Assembly (NCBI GenBank): GCA_014773175.1
Contig: VXCM01000699.1
Span: 62,001-126,000 of the forward strand
Source of the DNA: Lucifuga dentata
Lineage: Eukaryota; Chordata; Actinopteri; Ophidiiformes; Bythitidae
Direction of reading: 5' to 3'
DNA length: 64,000 nucleotides
Shown here: one piece after another, positions 1-12,400 of the stretch
How positions within the stretch are numbered: position 1 is the stretch's first letter
Layout of the letters: each line of letters starts with the position of its first letter
Notes under the pieces: generated by a model
Seen by the model: the letters and a program-made list of their open reading frames with translations, nothing else
The model's database searches: none
Told to the model about the DNA's origin: nothing
Position numbers and translations under genes: made by a program

Positions 1-1166
1 GAAAGTTGACGGTGACGGAGGAGCCGGCGGGGAACGGTTGCCCTGGGATGCTCCACTTCCAAAGCCGCCCCACCATTACCAAGACGNAGCCGGCGGGGAA
101 CGGTTGCCCTGGGATGCTCCACTTCCAAAGCCGCCCCACCATTACCAAGACGATTCAGTGGGACGCTGTCCTCAGCAGCAGCGCACTCTACGTGGAGATT
201 CCTCTTGACCCTCTCCCTGAAGGCAGCAAGGAGAGGTGAGGGCTGATTGGTAGCAAGTCAGACACTTCCAGGTCTTCACAATGGCAAACTTAAGCCTTTA
301 AAAAAAATACTAAGGCTTAATTAGATTAAGACTTAAAAAAGATTTAGCTGTGTTATTAAAATGCTCACATAACAATAAAAAGTTCTTGAAACTGCTTTGC
401 TTTTTAAACAAAAAGTCTAGGGGACAAACGGTAAAAATGGCACTCACAAATTGAATAAATGTTTTGTGAAAGGCTATTTTTTCATTTAAAATAAGATTAA
501 ATTAAAAGGAGAATTGAGGAAGGATTTTTCTAAGATGATTGCAAGGCAGCTGTAGCCCCTGAAGCAGGATCATCCAAAGCTTTGATGGCTCATTTGTACT
601 CTGACGCCAGAGTTTGACATTGGCTAACTCTCAGCAAAACTTCGGAGGGGATGCAGCTGAAGAGCCTTTAAAATTACTAGCAAAAGCCTAAATTCATTGA
701 ATGTCATTTTTCTGAGGCTTGTGTGTTCTGTCTGAGTTCCAGTGAATGTTCTGGTGTGTTTGTGCGTGTTCAGTTGATTTGCAGTTTCTAACTTAAGCTG
801 CTGTCTGTTCTGCCTCCAGCTTTGCAGCTCTGCTGGAGTTTGCTGAGGAACACCTGAAAGTCGTTAGCGCATTTGTCTGCTTTTACAAAAACAGAGAAGA
901 TCGTGGTAAGCGTTTTTCCCAACACACTTTTTTTTTAATATATATATATATATCAAACTCCATAAAGTTTCTGACTTGTGTCTTCTGACTCATACTGCAT
1001 CTTAACGCATCTCGATCCAACTCTTCACTTTGCAGCTAAACTGGTGCGTACATTCAGTTTCCTGGGCTTTGAGATTGTGAAACCGGGCCATGCCCTCGTC
1101 CCGCCTCGACCCGACGTCCTCTTCATGGCCTACAACTTTGACAGGGACTCCTCTGATGAGGAGTAG
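1..1166 (+). CDS. oaz1: Ornithine decarboxylase antizyme, 3' part (last three coding exons)
   Basis: Antizyme binds ornithine decarboxylase monomers, sends them to the proteasome without ubiquitin and lowers polyamine uptake. Exons seen: up to 235, 820-905 and 1036-1166 (stop TAG), with phases that join cleanly (AG|C, then G|CT). The protein reads [11 protein letters not shown], then [23 protein letters not shown] and [15 protein letters not shown], and ends in an acidic DSSDEE. These are the conserved antizyme C-terminal blocks that contact the decarboxylase. The 5' exons, including the +1 ribosomal frameshift site typical of the family, lie outside the window. The first exon holds an N at 87 between two identical 65-bp copies (22-86 and 88-152). 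Collapsing them leaves 127 codons plus stop. The sequence resembles fish antizyme 1 more than 2, but WDAVLSS is also antizyme-2-like, so the paralogue number is tentative. The family call is secure. Confidence 0.93.
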
Positions 1167-2105
1167 CTCTCCAGACGTCCTAATTTCTCCCTTCTTCCTT
1201 CCCACTGGATGTTCACCCATCCTATCCTGCCTCCTTATATACACACACACACAGCCATCTCTGTAAAACCCTCAGCGTCCCATATGTAGTCATCCACCCC
1301 CTCAAGCCTTTTATTTCAAGATGTGCATCTCATACTCATCTATCTCTGTATTTTTTTTTTTTTACTATTTTCACTGAAGGTTAATGGTATATTGTCATCT
1401 TAAAAGGAGGGAACTATTGTTTTGTTTGAGCTTAAAGTCATATTGCAGTTGTTTTTTTTAGTCATCAGTTAAGGTCTTGCATTATTTTCACGTGTTGCGT
1501 TTAGTTGATACATTTCTTTTGATGATAAACTGAGGATTCTTCATTTCTTGAATGTACAACAGAAATGTCATCAGGTTTACACTCTGATAGTCCAGCTCTC
1601 CTTTGATTGGCTCCATAGTGACATTAAATTTATTCCATATTTCCTTGCCGTCTGATTTGAATTACAAAGACATTGTAATGGGACCAGTTTTAATTATGTA
1701 GCACTAATGTCCTCTCATAAACTGCCATTAGGGTTTTTGAAATGTGTTGCTTTTGAGCAGCAGCCCCAATAATTGGTACTTGGGTAATAAATCCCTTTGG
1801 ACTGTCGGCAGAGTGAAAAGATGAATGCTGTTGCACACAACTGATGTAGATGTTACAGATACTAGGGTCATATTGGTACAAAAAGAGTGAATAATCCAAA
1901 GTGCTTTTTCTTCTTTCTGTCACATACAGTATACCCAACATTATTATAGTGTTTGGCTGTTTAAAGATGCTGTGGTGTTATGATTGGATTTGTTTTGGAC
2001 TAGCATTCCTTTTAACTTTTGTTCATGATAGCATTGAGTTTTTGTTCACCTGCATAGTGGTACCTGTTGTGCTTCTGTGATAATAAAACAAAGTTTCTGT
2101 CTTAT
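1167..2105 (+). other. oaz1: Antizyme 3' UTR with polyadenylation signal
   Basis: AT-rich sequence without credible coding follows the antizyme stop. A canonical AATAAA at 2082-2087 lies in a T/G-rich context and is the best end of the transcript, giving a 3' UTR of about 0.9 kb. Open frames here on the minus strand are short and unlike any family. Confidence 0.6.
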
Positions 2106-3933
2106 CTGCGTTTTACTTCAGATCATCCATTTATTTCAGAATCCCACTGGCACATCTAATTTGTCTTTATCTGGGATTAATATCAATGAAATGGATCTTT
2201 ATCCAATCCAGACCTGATAATTTCCCTTTGTCACTCCAGAATTAGATCATCTAAATACCAATATATCCACTGATGGCACAATGTATTATAGAGATATCGT
2301 ATTTATAGTCTTACAATACACTAAAACTAAAAAACAAAGGACTTGCCTCATATATGATGCACTTATTTGTATATCATATAACAGATCTGTGCTGTGCATT
2401 CTGACAAAACTGAAGTGCATCCCGTCAGTTATAAAGAGCAGGAAGGCTACATGTCATATGTCTCCAAACCAGCAGATGGCTCCACAGCATAACCACAATA
2501 CCTATAAATAAGCTTTAGAAAACTGATTTTAAATTCAAATCTGCAATATGCATAAAAGCCAGATGTGCATTATACAAGTAAAGTCTTATTAAAGCTATTT
2601 CATATCATTTTTTTTAAAGATAATGACAGCAAATAATTTCAAGCACTGTGAACTCTGACCTGTAGTGATATCTCTAAATTGGCCACACATATTGATAATA
2701 CAGTGATATGAAAGATTAATTTGGAGAGTTGAAGAAAAATCAAGTCAATATGCAGTTTCTGTCTTTCATTTCCTCAATGTTCATCCTGGACAGTTTGCCA
2801 ACATGAGATTAATGTTGACAGAAGCAACTCTCAGTCCTCTTGAATGGTAATATATATATATGCATACATATATATACTGGAAATGGATCAGAGACCCCAA
2901 GAATTGAAAGTAATCTTTAAATCTTTGTAAAGCAATTATTTTTTATTGATATCTGTACTCAAAGCTATTCACCAAAGCTTTAGCTCTAGCTTTAGCTTTA
3001 GCTCTATCTATCTATCTGTCTATACACATATATATATGTAACAAAAATCTCAAAATATGTTCACTGTAAAGGGTAGTGAAACTCAGAAGAAATCAAAATC
3101 AAGAAAGCAGCTGTTTTCTGGAATCAAAATATTTAATAGGTACATATCAAGTATTATTATGACATGTATAAAATTTCAGATCACAATATGAAGCAATGAA
3201 ACTCTTCAGGCTGGCATATGCTGTGAAGGTTTGAAGTCGCCACATTAAAATAACTAATGATTAAAATAGAAAAGAAGCAACTAAAACGATAGAAAAATGG
3301 CATACATACATATATAAGAGTAAGCATTCTAGGGAAATTAAACGTGGCTTGCCTTTTCAAACTTTTTTTCTTCAATAGAGTGCAATTAAAAAATAACGGA
3401 CAGCACTGAAGCCAAGTGTCCACAAGACGTCTAAAAATCGCAAGTACTGTAGTTTACAGAGAGAAAAGAGAGCAAAGGTCACAGCAGAGAAAGAGAGGAA
3501 GGCGATCAGATCATCAGTCAATGCAGGAGGAAAATAATCTGGAAGTAACGCACATCACAGTTAAAGACCATAGTAGCATTTGTACTTGCATGTCATTGAA
3601 AAAAAAAAAAGAAGTAATAAACAATCCTGAATTCTTGCAAAGAAACAAGGACATCACCACAAACAAACAGCCAGCCAATGAAAGTGTCAGTAACACGGGG
3701 AGGGGGAGGGAGGGGTCAACTGAGTAGTAAGAAACAGATTACATGTGTACAGCAGCATGTTTACACATTACATGCTGTCATAGTCGCAGCTTCACACAAA
3801 GCCTTGTGTGATTTAGACAGATGTTACAGCTCTCCAGGTCAAGATGAGTGAAAATGTGGATGAACAATGGCTACATTTTTTTCTCTAAACCAACTCGAGA
3901 ACTAGAAAACTTGTTTGGCAACTTCGAAGCGAC

Positions 3934-4045
3934 TGCACTTGTTTCGTCTCGAAGACGTTTTCGTCACTCAAACAAATAGCTCCTTCAGTTCCAAGTCAGT
4001 GGTGGGCAGTATCCTGGCGTCTATCCTCTCAGAGTTGTTCACACC
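3934..4045. repeat. Degenerate interspersed repeat fragment
   Basis: A stretch around GAAGACGTTTTCGTCACTC followed by AGCTCCTTCAGT resembles a second stretch near 25997-26060 (GTTTCACCATTCGTCCAAAC then GGTCAGT). It recalls a dispersed fish repeat with the core GTTTCGCCACTCATCC. The class is not determined and the similarity is only moderate. Confidence 0.35.
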
Positions 4046-5047
4046 TTGGGCCAGGGCCTGGTAGTCATGTGACAGTTGTTAGAGTCACCTGAATTGGCTC
4101 GAATCGAATGCAGTTGAAGTTAGGTTCGAGTTTTAGGTTCGATCAGCTCCAGGCCTTTGCTGCTGGCTATATGCTTTCCACACCTGCCAACCCAGGACAT
4201 TTTTAAGTATCGCATTAGCACAGTAAAAATGCCAATAACAATCGAAACATTTTAAAAACTTCTAGCATTTAATAGATAACACCGCATTTATTCATTTTAT
4301 GAACTTGAACTTTTAACACTGTAGACTAGCAACCCTTGTGTGCAGCAATGAATATTACTCTTGCTGTCCTGCAAAGTGTCAGATCTCACAGATGAAGTAA
4401 CGTGTTAGCTTCAGGATGTTGCTCACACTCATCAGTTGATGAGCTACAGGCTGTAAAAGCTGTGTGACCAGTCTGAAGAGATGCTACTGCAGCATTTCTG
4501 CTCTTTCTACGCAATTCAGGCACATCACTGCAAGATTCTGCTTAGTAACTACAACACAACATCAAAACGTCACTTATTTACGTGCAGTCATCACTTTTAA
4601 AGGAGAAGGTGACCAAAACTCTGCAGTGGAGATAACTGAACAGAGGAGTATCAGCTGTGAATGTAGCATGTCTGCTGAGTGTACTTTATGCTAAACATCT
4701 TTTTTTCTGAAGTCCTGCTTAGTTTCGGTTGCTTGGTAACACCAGCGAGGACGTGTCCTTCCAAACGTCCTTGACAACAGAATGCAAGTGGTGCACCTTC
4801 CATTTCTCCAGCCTTACAGGGCCACATGTGACTGTAAAATCTCAGTTTTTAATTCAGTGACTACTTCACCAAATTTCCTCTGGTAGTCTTATTAAAAGGG
4901 AACAGCAGTGAATATGCTCTTCTGGTGGACTGTGACAGTAAAGTCCAGGTCATGTGGCTGGAGGAGTCGGAGGTTTGCTGAACTAGGGGGCACAAATGGT
5001 TTACATAAGCATGAATCGCATATGATTGAGAGTTTCACTCATGTAGG

Positions 5048-5112
5048 CAGTGGTTCTCAAACCGTGGTACGTCTACCACCAGTGGCACTTGAAGTACCCC
5101 CTGGTGATATGC
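5048..5112 (+). mobile_element. hAT-like (Charlie-type) terminal fragment
   Basis: The sequence opens with CAGTGGTTCTCAAACCGTGG, close to the CAGTGGTTCTCAA ends of Charlie-type hAT elements, and runs into a GTACCACCAGTGG-like part. Related ends occur at 17438-17499 (reverse), 20764-20830, 34757-34815 and 54012-54060. No transposase is present. Confidence 0.5.
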
Positions 5113-5510
5113 TAGATGACTCCAGAAAAGAAACCAAATACAGTTATATTCTGTGTTAATTTGTAGCCCTGGTTGAAGTTTTATCCTCATTAGCTAAAGA
5201 TTAATAGTATTATTACAGCTGCTATAAGCTACTACGATGTTCTATCATTAATAAAGTGCTTTGTAGAAGATAAAAAAAGTGTGTGCTTATATTCCTTTAT
5301 AATTGTATGTTTATTGTTGACTGTTTCTAACTAAGTATTAACCTTCAAACTGTCACATGATCTACTGGGAGGCTTTGGTGCGTCTTTAGCAACATGTGAA
5401 ACTGTAAGTCATCCGATGTGTAAATCACTCTTTCCTTACTGTGCGTAATCTAAATATTTGGTGTAAAAGTGTATCCATGGTACACAAAATGTGTACAGGT
5501 TGGCAGGTAT

Positions 5511-5529
5511 ACACACACACACACACAAA

Positions 5530-5577
<48 letters not shown>

Positions 5578-5590
5578 NCACACACACACA
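5511..5590. repeat. CA microsatellite with an N gap
   Basis: About 80 bp of CA repeat with two AAAC interruptions. An isolated N at 5578 sits inside it, so the true length is unknown. Confidence 0.95.
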
Positions 5591-6039
5591 GCTAATTTCA
5601 TGATATAGCCAGGTAAAAAAAAACAAAAAAAAAACTTGAATGTTCTCTACATCAACTGTACAGAGGACAAAACTGAAAAGGGAGGGAGCAGCTACAGGGC
5701 GACAGAGGGTGTTTAGGTTGCTTTACATTTTGTGCATGTCTGTGTGTGTTTGTGTTTAGGGCGAGGCAGGTGGAAAAATGTCCTTGGTTGGGATTCAGGC
5801 TGGTGATGTTAACGGAGACGGTCCAAGTTGAACAGGTGAGGTTGAGCCCTACTGAGGTCTGTGTGAATGAATGATTGTATACATAAATGACTGCATATGC
5901 TATGTACATTTGTCTATGGGTAAGTGCTGCATGTGTTTTAAAGTGGAGCCGTATGTATTTCAGCGTATATGTGGGTGCACAGGATGAATGCTTATGTTGT
6001 ATGTATGTGTGCGTTCTACTCGGAAATCTGGTTTTGACC

Positions 6040-6407
6040 TCATCGGCCCTTGCTGTAGCCGGGAAAGAACTGGTCCAGCAGCATCTGGAGCGTCTTGTTT
6101 TGGATCATGATGTAATCTTTGCCCAAGTCGTGGCGGCAGGCAGGGCAGGTGTACACCTCTGCTCGAAACGACCGCTGGAGGCATGTCTGCAGCGGGAGGA
6201 AGGCAGAGAGATTCACACATGCGGTGAGATGTATAGATTTTTGGCATGTTAATAGTGAGGTTAACATGGGGCAGTTCTGTTAATTTATCTACGAAGATCA
6301 ATATGCACCTTGCAAACATTGTGTGAGCAGACGGTGGTGACTGGTTGGAAGGCCAGCTCCTGGCAGCACACGCACATAAAAATCTGCTCCATCTTGCGAA
6401 GGAAATT
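6040..6407 (-). other. uhrf2: uhrf2 RING finger exons
   Basis: Two exons encode the C-terminal [24 protein letters not shown] and CK, then [20 protein letters not shown]. The C3HC4 ligands are all visible. The protein ends FFPGYSKGR, the UHRF2-type terminus. Confidence 0.94.
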
Positions 6408-9400
6408 CTAATATGCACACAGACAGACACAAACACAAAGAAATTAGAGATTGATTAATATATGTAGATATATTGATATAATATATATAGATATTATCAT
6501 CTGATGTATACTTGTACACTTACCACAGATATCAGTATTGCATGTTACACATGTTACACAAAAAACTGACTTATAGGCTGCATTTTATATATAATCTCTT
6601 AATTTTCTTAATTCAAGTTCAATTTTTGTTATTTCTGTTTTATGTATAGTTATTTAATAATTCACTCCCTACTGATTTTATTAATTTTACAATTCAAATA
6701 AAATTAAATATCCAGCCGCAGTGGCCGCAGTTGTCACAACTATATTTAATAATTAAATTTGAGGGATTCTTGTAAAAAAAAAAAAAAAAATTTNAAAAAA
6801 AAAAAAAAAAAAAATGCACCGGCCAAGATATCGTTATCAGATGGTTTCCAATTTTCAAATGTCAATATCGATATTGGCCTCAAAAATCCAGTATTGGTGG
6901 GCTCTAAAGCAAATATGGAAGCAACCAAAAGAAAACAAAATTAATTACAGGTTTTTGTCCTTCCTGAAACACGTTAGCTGCCATTTTAATTTGCTTGAGC
7001 TGACATTACTACACTGGATCGAACAGCTTGGCCAAACAAACAGCAGAGTGACAGATTAGTCTGGAAGCCAAAACAGAATCTGATTCAGGAGGAACTTTCC
7101 AAAAGGGAAACGTGAGTCATAGCAGCAGTCAAATTTTGTGAGAATTTTAGTCCTAAATTTTGTCTAGAATTTTGTCCCAGGCTGTCTTTGGTCACAATAA
7201 TGCAAAGTTGACCATCAATGGATGTGTCATACTGTGATGTAGACCACCGTTTTGGATTGATGCCCAAAGATTTAATTGTGCCTGTCACGCTTGTAAACTT
7301 TCATCTGCCGCAACCCAAAATTGCACAGCCTTTAGAAGCCTTTAGATCGCAACTGAGGAAAGTACACATGAAGTATGCATGCTGTTGAGAATTTGACAAA
7401 AATGTAACAGGATGAGCTACGATGTATGAAGTACTGGTGTCCTGTCCTTCAAATAACAAAATAGTACTTTCTGTGAGAACATAAGAACATGGTGCCCTTG
7501 TCATTTTCTATCAAAATCAGTTTGCTACGTGTTTGCTATGACTGCTGCTCCTCAGCGATCCCTGGATTGCCTCAGCGGTCCTGACTACTCCTCGGCTGCT
7601 CCTCATCAACCTCACTCTACTTAAGCCGCAAACTGCTCACGCTGTTTGTCAGATCATTCAAGCCTTCCTTCCCGCTGCCTGCCTGCCAATCTTTTTACCA
7701 TTGTCCCCAATTTCTTAACCTCTCGATTCAATTCTACTCTTTGGAACCCACAAACCCTGCATATTTTCCGTATCCCCCCTGCTCTTAATATGGCATCCTA
7801 TGATGCAGTGCGGCAACACAGTGAGAAACCTAAAACTTAATACAAAATAAATCTTTCAGGGCAAAAGCTGTCTTGCAAGGCTCAAGGCGCGGTGATTTAA
7901 GCCCTTTGTGCAGGGCTCCGAAGGCAAATTTAGTCTTTTCTGATAGAGCCTTCTGGCTGTAATTGGCTTGTTGTGCCACCTGTGTGGGGCCAGCAGGCAA
8001 AGCTCGACTTTTGTGTTGGTTCATTCACTACTTCTTCTGCTGTCCAAATTTCTGCATTTGTCAAATAAAGAAATTTCTTCATCAAAAGAGTCCTTCCTGC
8101 TCTTTTTTTTAGAGGATGATTTACAGTTTATCACTAAATAAACTATGGCCACTGACAACTCTCATTGGTTGTGAGAGCATATCTATGTTCCCCAGTTCAA
8201 TATTCTGTGAACACACATTAAGTGTGTGTTAACAGAATAACCCTAACCCATTACATGCTCTACTGTGCTATATAGAGCTGGGGAACATAGGAATGACTCA
8301 TCGATTGTAAGCCTCTATCATCATGACTTCTGATAACAGGCAACTTGTGACAATTCCACAGTCCCTTCTGTCACAGACAGACAAAGAATTCCAGTTTTTA
8401 AGGACAACACTATCCGTGCTGTTCTAGAACACGTCTAACAGCGTGTTCTTTTGGCGTTTGAGAAGTGTTTTTAGTATCAGTGTGTAATGGTGATGCATAC
8501 TGGGCCCTCTTTGAGGTGTTGCGTGGCTTCATCCCAGAGTTTCTTATTGGCTGTGTCCTCTTGGATTAGCTGCTGCTGCTGATCTGTCAGATGGAAGTTT
8601 TCCTCAATCTTCACCCGTTTTGATGGAGGCTCCACTGCTAGAGATGTTTCTGATGACAACACACAGGCAATAATACAAACAGCAACTCTTGGAGAATAGC
8701 TGACAAAGATCAAATATGTATTTACAACATTTTTTTTGTTGCACATACACATATAAAAATTACATGTTCCCTGTAGATGAATGTAAAGCTGCTAGTGGAC
8801 ATAAAGAGGACATCCATTGATTAACTTTCTTCTAAAACTGAGTCAAAAGTCAGTGCAGATGACTTTAAATCAAAAATAAGTTATGAAGCAGCAAACATTT
8901 TTTACAGTGACCTGATATAACACCTCTCTTTCTTCTCACCCGTCCTCTTCTCACAATTTTTTTTTTTTTAAAGCAGGTGTCTGACCTGCTTTGATCTTCA
9001 ACTGTAAAAACACCCACCACTATCCCTGGGTGTCTTCTGCCCTCCATTACTTTGTGGCTCCTCCTCATCCTCATTGGCCATCAGGTGCTGCTCCTCCTCC
9101 TCCTCCTCTTCCTCCTCCTCCTCTTCATCATTCTCCTCTTCCTCCTTGGCCTTGTGGTGCATCCGTGGCCTGCCCCTCCCAGAGTGACGCTTACCCCGGC
9201 TGGAGCGACCACCTCTAGCGCTGGCCTCTTTCTTCGTCTTGTTCGCCATGGCTTCCAGGTAGCCTGGTGGGTNGACCACCTCTAGCGCTGGCCTCTTTCT
9301 TCGTCTTGTTCGCCATGGCTTCCAGGTAGCCTGGTGGGTACTACAAACAGACGAAGGCGAATGTCAGGACTAAATAGAACACTTCTTTGCTTCAAAATTC

Positions 9401-12400
9401 AGCTCAAACACACTCAGTCTAACCTGGACGGAGAGACCCAGTTTGTTGATCCTCTCCAGTCCTTCAGGTGTCCATGGTGCTGGTTCCAGATCATCTCGTC
9501 TTAGCAGGTACCGCCACACCAGATAACCACACTTCCCAATTTCCGGCCAATACTTAACCACCTGAGACCGCCCCCATCCAGTATAAATTACACTTAATAC
9601 AATATCATGTAAAAAAAATGTAAATATGCACACTGCTTTGTTTAGCATACATTGCAATGTTTGTCCAAATGTTGATCATAAACGTAAATCCTTTCTTTTG
9701 GATCTGAATTAGCATCGATGAAATAGGGCTTTCTTTTTGGAAACGTAATACATGCAGGGACCAGATAACCCAGATCTTCCATATCAAACAACTACTTTTG
9801 ACTCTGTTTTCCTACATTTCTGACATGTAAATATTAGACTATATTCTGAATCATTGTCTATATTTATGTAGCCTGTCTTAACGTAACCAGATCTATTAAC
9901 AACCCCAAACAAGAGTCTCTTTACCTTGTAAATACCATCATAGCGGTTTCCTTCCTCAGGAGCGTATTTGCTGATGCGTCGGCCTTTGGAGCTACGTACC
10001 ACCCTCACCGGTTTTCCTGCCCTCCAGTTTCTGGACTCTGCTCCATCTTTGTCGTTCAGTGGAGCGTCACAGTTTAAGGCCAAAGCCCTGCAGGAGGCAT
10101 CAGAGGGAGTTATAGATGAGACAGAACATCAATGACCAATCAATATTTGGATGCTTTAAGAATTGGATTGAACAAGCTTATTAATTATACAATTTGCGGT
10201 CTTTGTGGTTTTCCTGACAAAAACTAATGAAGAAATTAAAGGAATTCCTTTTTGTAACAATATACCCAAAAGTTCAAACTTAGGTAGACAGTAGGTCTGT
10301 TTTTAATTATCAAATAAGTGATTCGGACAATTCCAATACCTGTTCATGTGGGTCAGAGTCTGATCAAAAGAGTGCTCGCCGATCCGTTTGTTTCCTGAGA
10401 GGTCACGACCCCCGCTACCCGTGTAGGTGAACTCATCTCCCCGGTCCTAAAGAAGATCACAGTAACCATATCATAACCAGGCCCCCTACTTCTCTGTAGA
10501 TATACAATACAATAAACAACACCAAGAACCCACCACTTCATCCTCAAAGCCCCCAGCCAGCACCAGCGAATAGGATCCATCGTTACTGCGTCCATGGATA
10601 CCACCGACATGTGGCCTGTGAACTCCTGCCTCGCTCACCTGAAAGGTTGAAAAGGGAGAAAAAAAAGCATATCATTTTCTGTGATGTTCATTGACAGTAC
10701 GGGAATTTAAGCATTCCAGGTCAAAGCATCCTGACATTCCAGCAAACCTGAACTCTAAATTTCCAGGTAGTTCCAACAGGAACACCAGGTATGGGTCCGT
10801 AGTGGTTAGATGGAACAATTGTGCACTCCTTAGTACGCCCCACACAGGCCATACCCTGCAATCACACCAAAAAGAGGAGACTCTTTACAATCAGCTGTAT
10901 GCACACAAATCTTTAACGTGAACATGAATTATCTACAAAGTCCATTTGTCTTTAGATCACAAAGCAGACCTGCTGGTGTATAGATCAAGCTTTTCCTAAA
11001 TCTTATAATGAATATTTAAGGAGACATAATATTGTATTTTTTTTAAAAGAAAATTTAATTTCTAAGGTACACAGCATATCATAAGTGAAAAACATTTTAT
11101 TCACGAGTCAAGCTAGCTTCAGGTAGCCGTGTTGTTACTCATGGCTATTGCGTGGTTGGGTCGAAAAGAGAAGAGAGAGAAGGAAAATATTTGTTATTTG
11201 TTTGTTTCTGTTTGCTCTGTTTGTTAGCCATGCTAGCTTAAGGTAGCATGTAGCAAGGATGTTAACAAGCTAGCATCAAGTTGTAGGTATCAGAGTTCTT
11301 AGTCATAGCTTGGCTCGTTAGAATTGCATCAGTTGTATATTCAATGTATGGATTCTTAGCCCGTTTGCTTCAGGGAATCGCTTATGAAGATTGTACAAAC
11401 TAATACAAGTGATTGCTAACTAGTTGGACGTGTTTGGTGTGTGATAGCAGGCAAGAAGTTGCAGTGTGTTTTACTGTTGAGCCTTCTTGGTGTCGTTGAT
11501 TCCAACTCAACGAAACACCAGTTATTGAGAAGGTGCCCACCATGACCTTCAAGGCTTCCCTGCACTCATACATTCAACTTCTAATGGTTCAAGTTACATG
11601 TAAAAGAAAGATACTCTTAAAGGATCAAACCATCCATTTTGCATGTTTGAGCCTACTATATTCAATTTTCATACATGTTACATTACTGACAATCATTTCC
11701 CAAAGGATAAAACCGTAGTTCGGTTTTCCTTATATTTTGCAAAATCTCTTAATCTTTCAAAATCAAATATTCACGCGATACACCCACCTTAAAAATGGAT
11801 GTTTTGCCTGCTAATAGTTATGCAGCATTATGAAGTCACGGTCGTTAAAATTTTTCGATAAACGCAGGTCTTCTTTTGGGACTATATTCCCCGGTGGAGA
11901 CATACATTCACTCTGCATGTTTTACTGCACTTAAACACTGAAATTACATAACTTCTAAAAAAAAAAACCCTGAATACATGTCTTGTTTGCAATGACGGAT
12001 TACCTATCCCAAGAATGTTTCAAGTATCAACAAGTTAATTTTAATAGCGAACCAGAATGAACTGAAACCAATGGAAGGTAGGAATTTTTTTTTTTTAAAT
12101 TCACGTCTCCAACTTTGGGAAATGATTGTCAGTAACGTTACACGTATGAAAATTGAATATATTAGGCTCCAACATGCAAAATGGCCAGTATGGTTCTTTA
12201 ATCTGGACGTTTTTACAACAGGGCTTATAAATAACAATGGCTGAACAACTGAGCAGGCCATATGGTTTTCATAGTACAGATATTCAAGCCAATAGAGTTA
12301 GCCACACTTTGCCCAAGCAGATATAAAGTGAATGTCCAATCAATTAACCAATTCTATATCTGCTCTCTACATGGGAAGAGTAGGGTTGTTGCAGAAGATC

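Larger units (their letters stand above)
2106..6039. other. Tail-to-tail spacer between antizyme and uhrf2
   Basis: No gene is supported here. Both neighbours end into this interval, so the right part is likely uhrf2 3' UTR. Minus-strand AATAAA candidates exist at 5310-5315 and 4287-4292, but I cannot choose between them. The interval also holds a repeat fragment near 3934-4040, a hAT-like end at 5048 and a long CA tract at 5511-5590. Confidence 0.5.

Noticed and set aside
7540..7800. Possible retroelement leader (CTGCTCCTCATCAACC then TACTTAAGCC)
   Set aside because: It recalls leaders of fish LTR elements, but no repeat ends, coding part or second copy was seen in the window.
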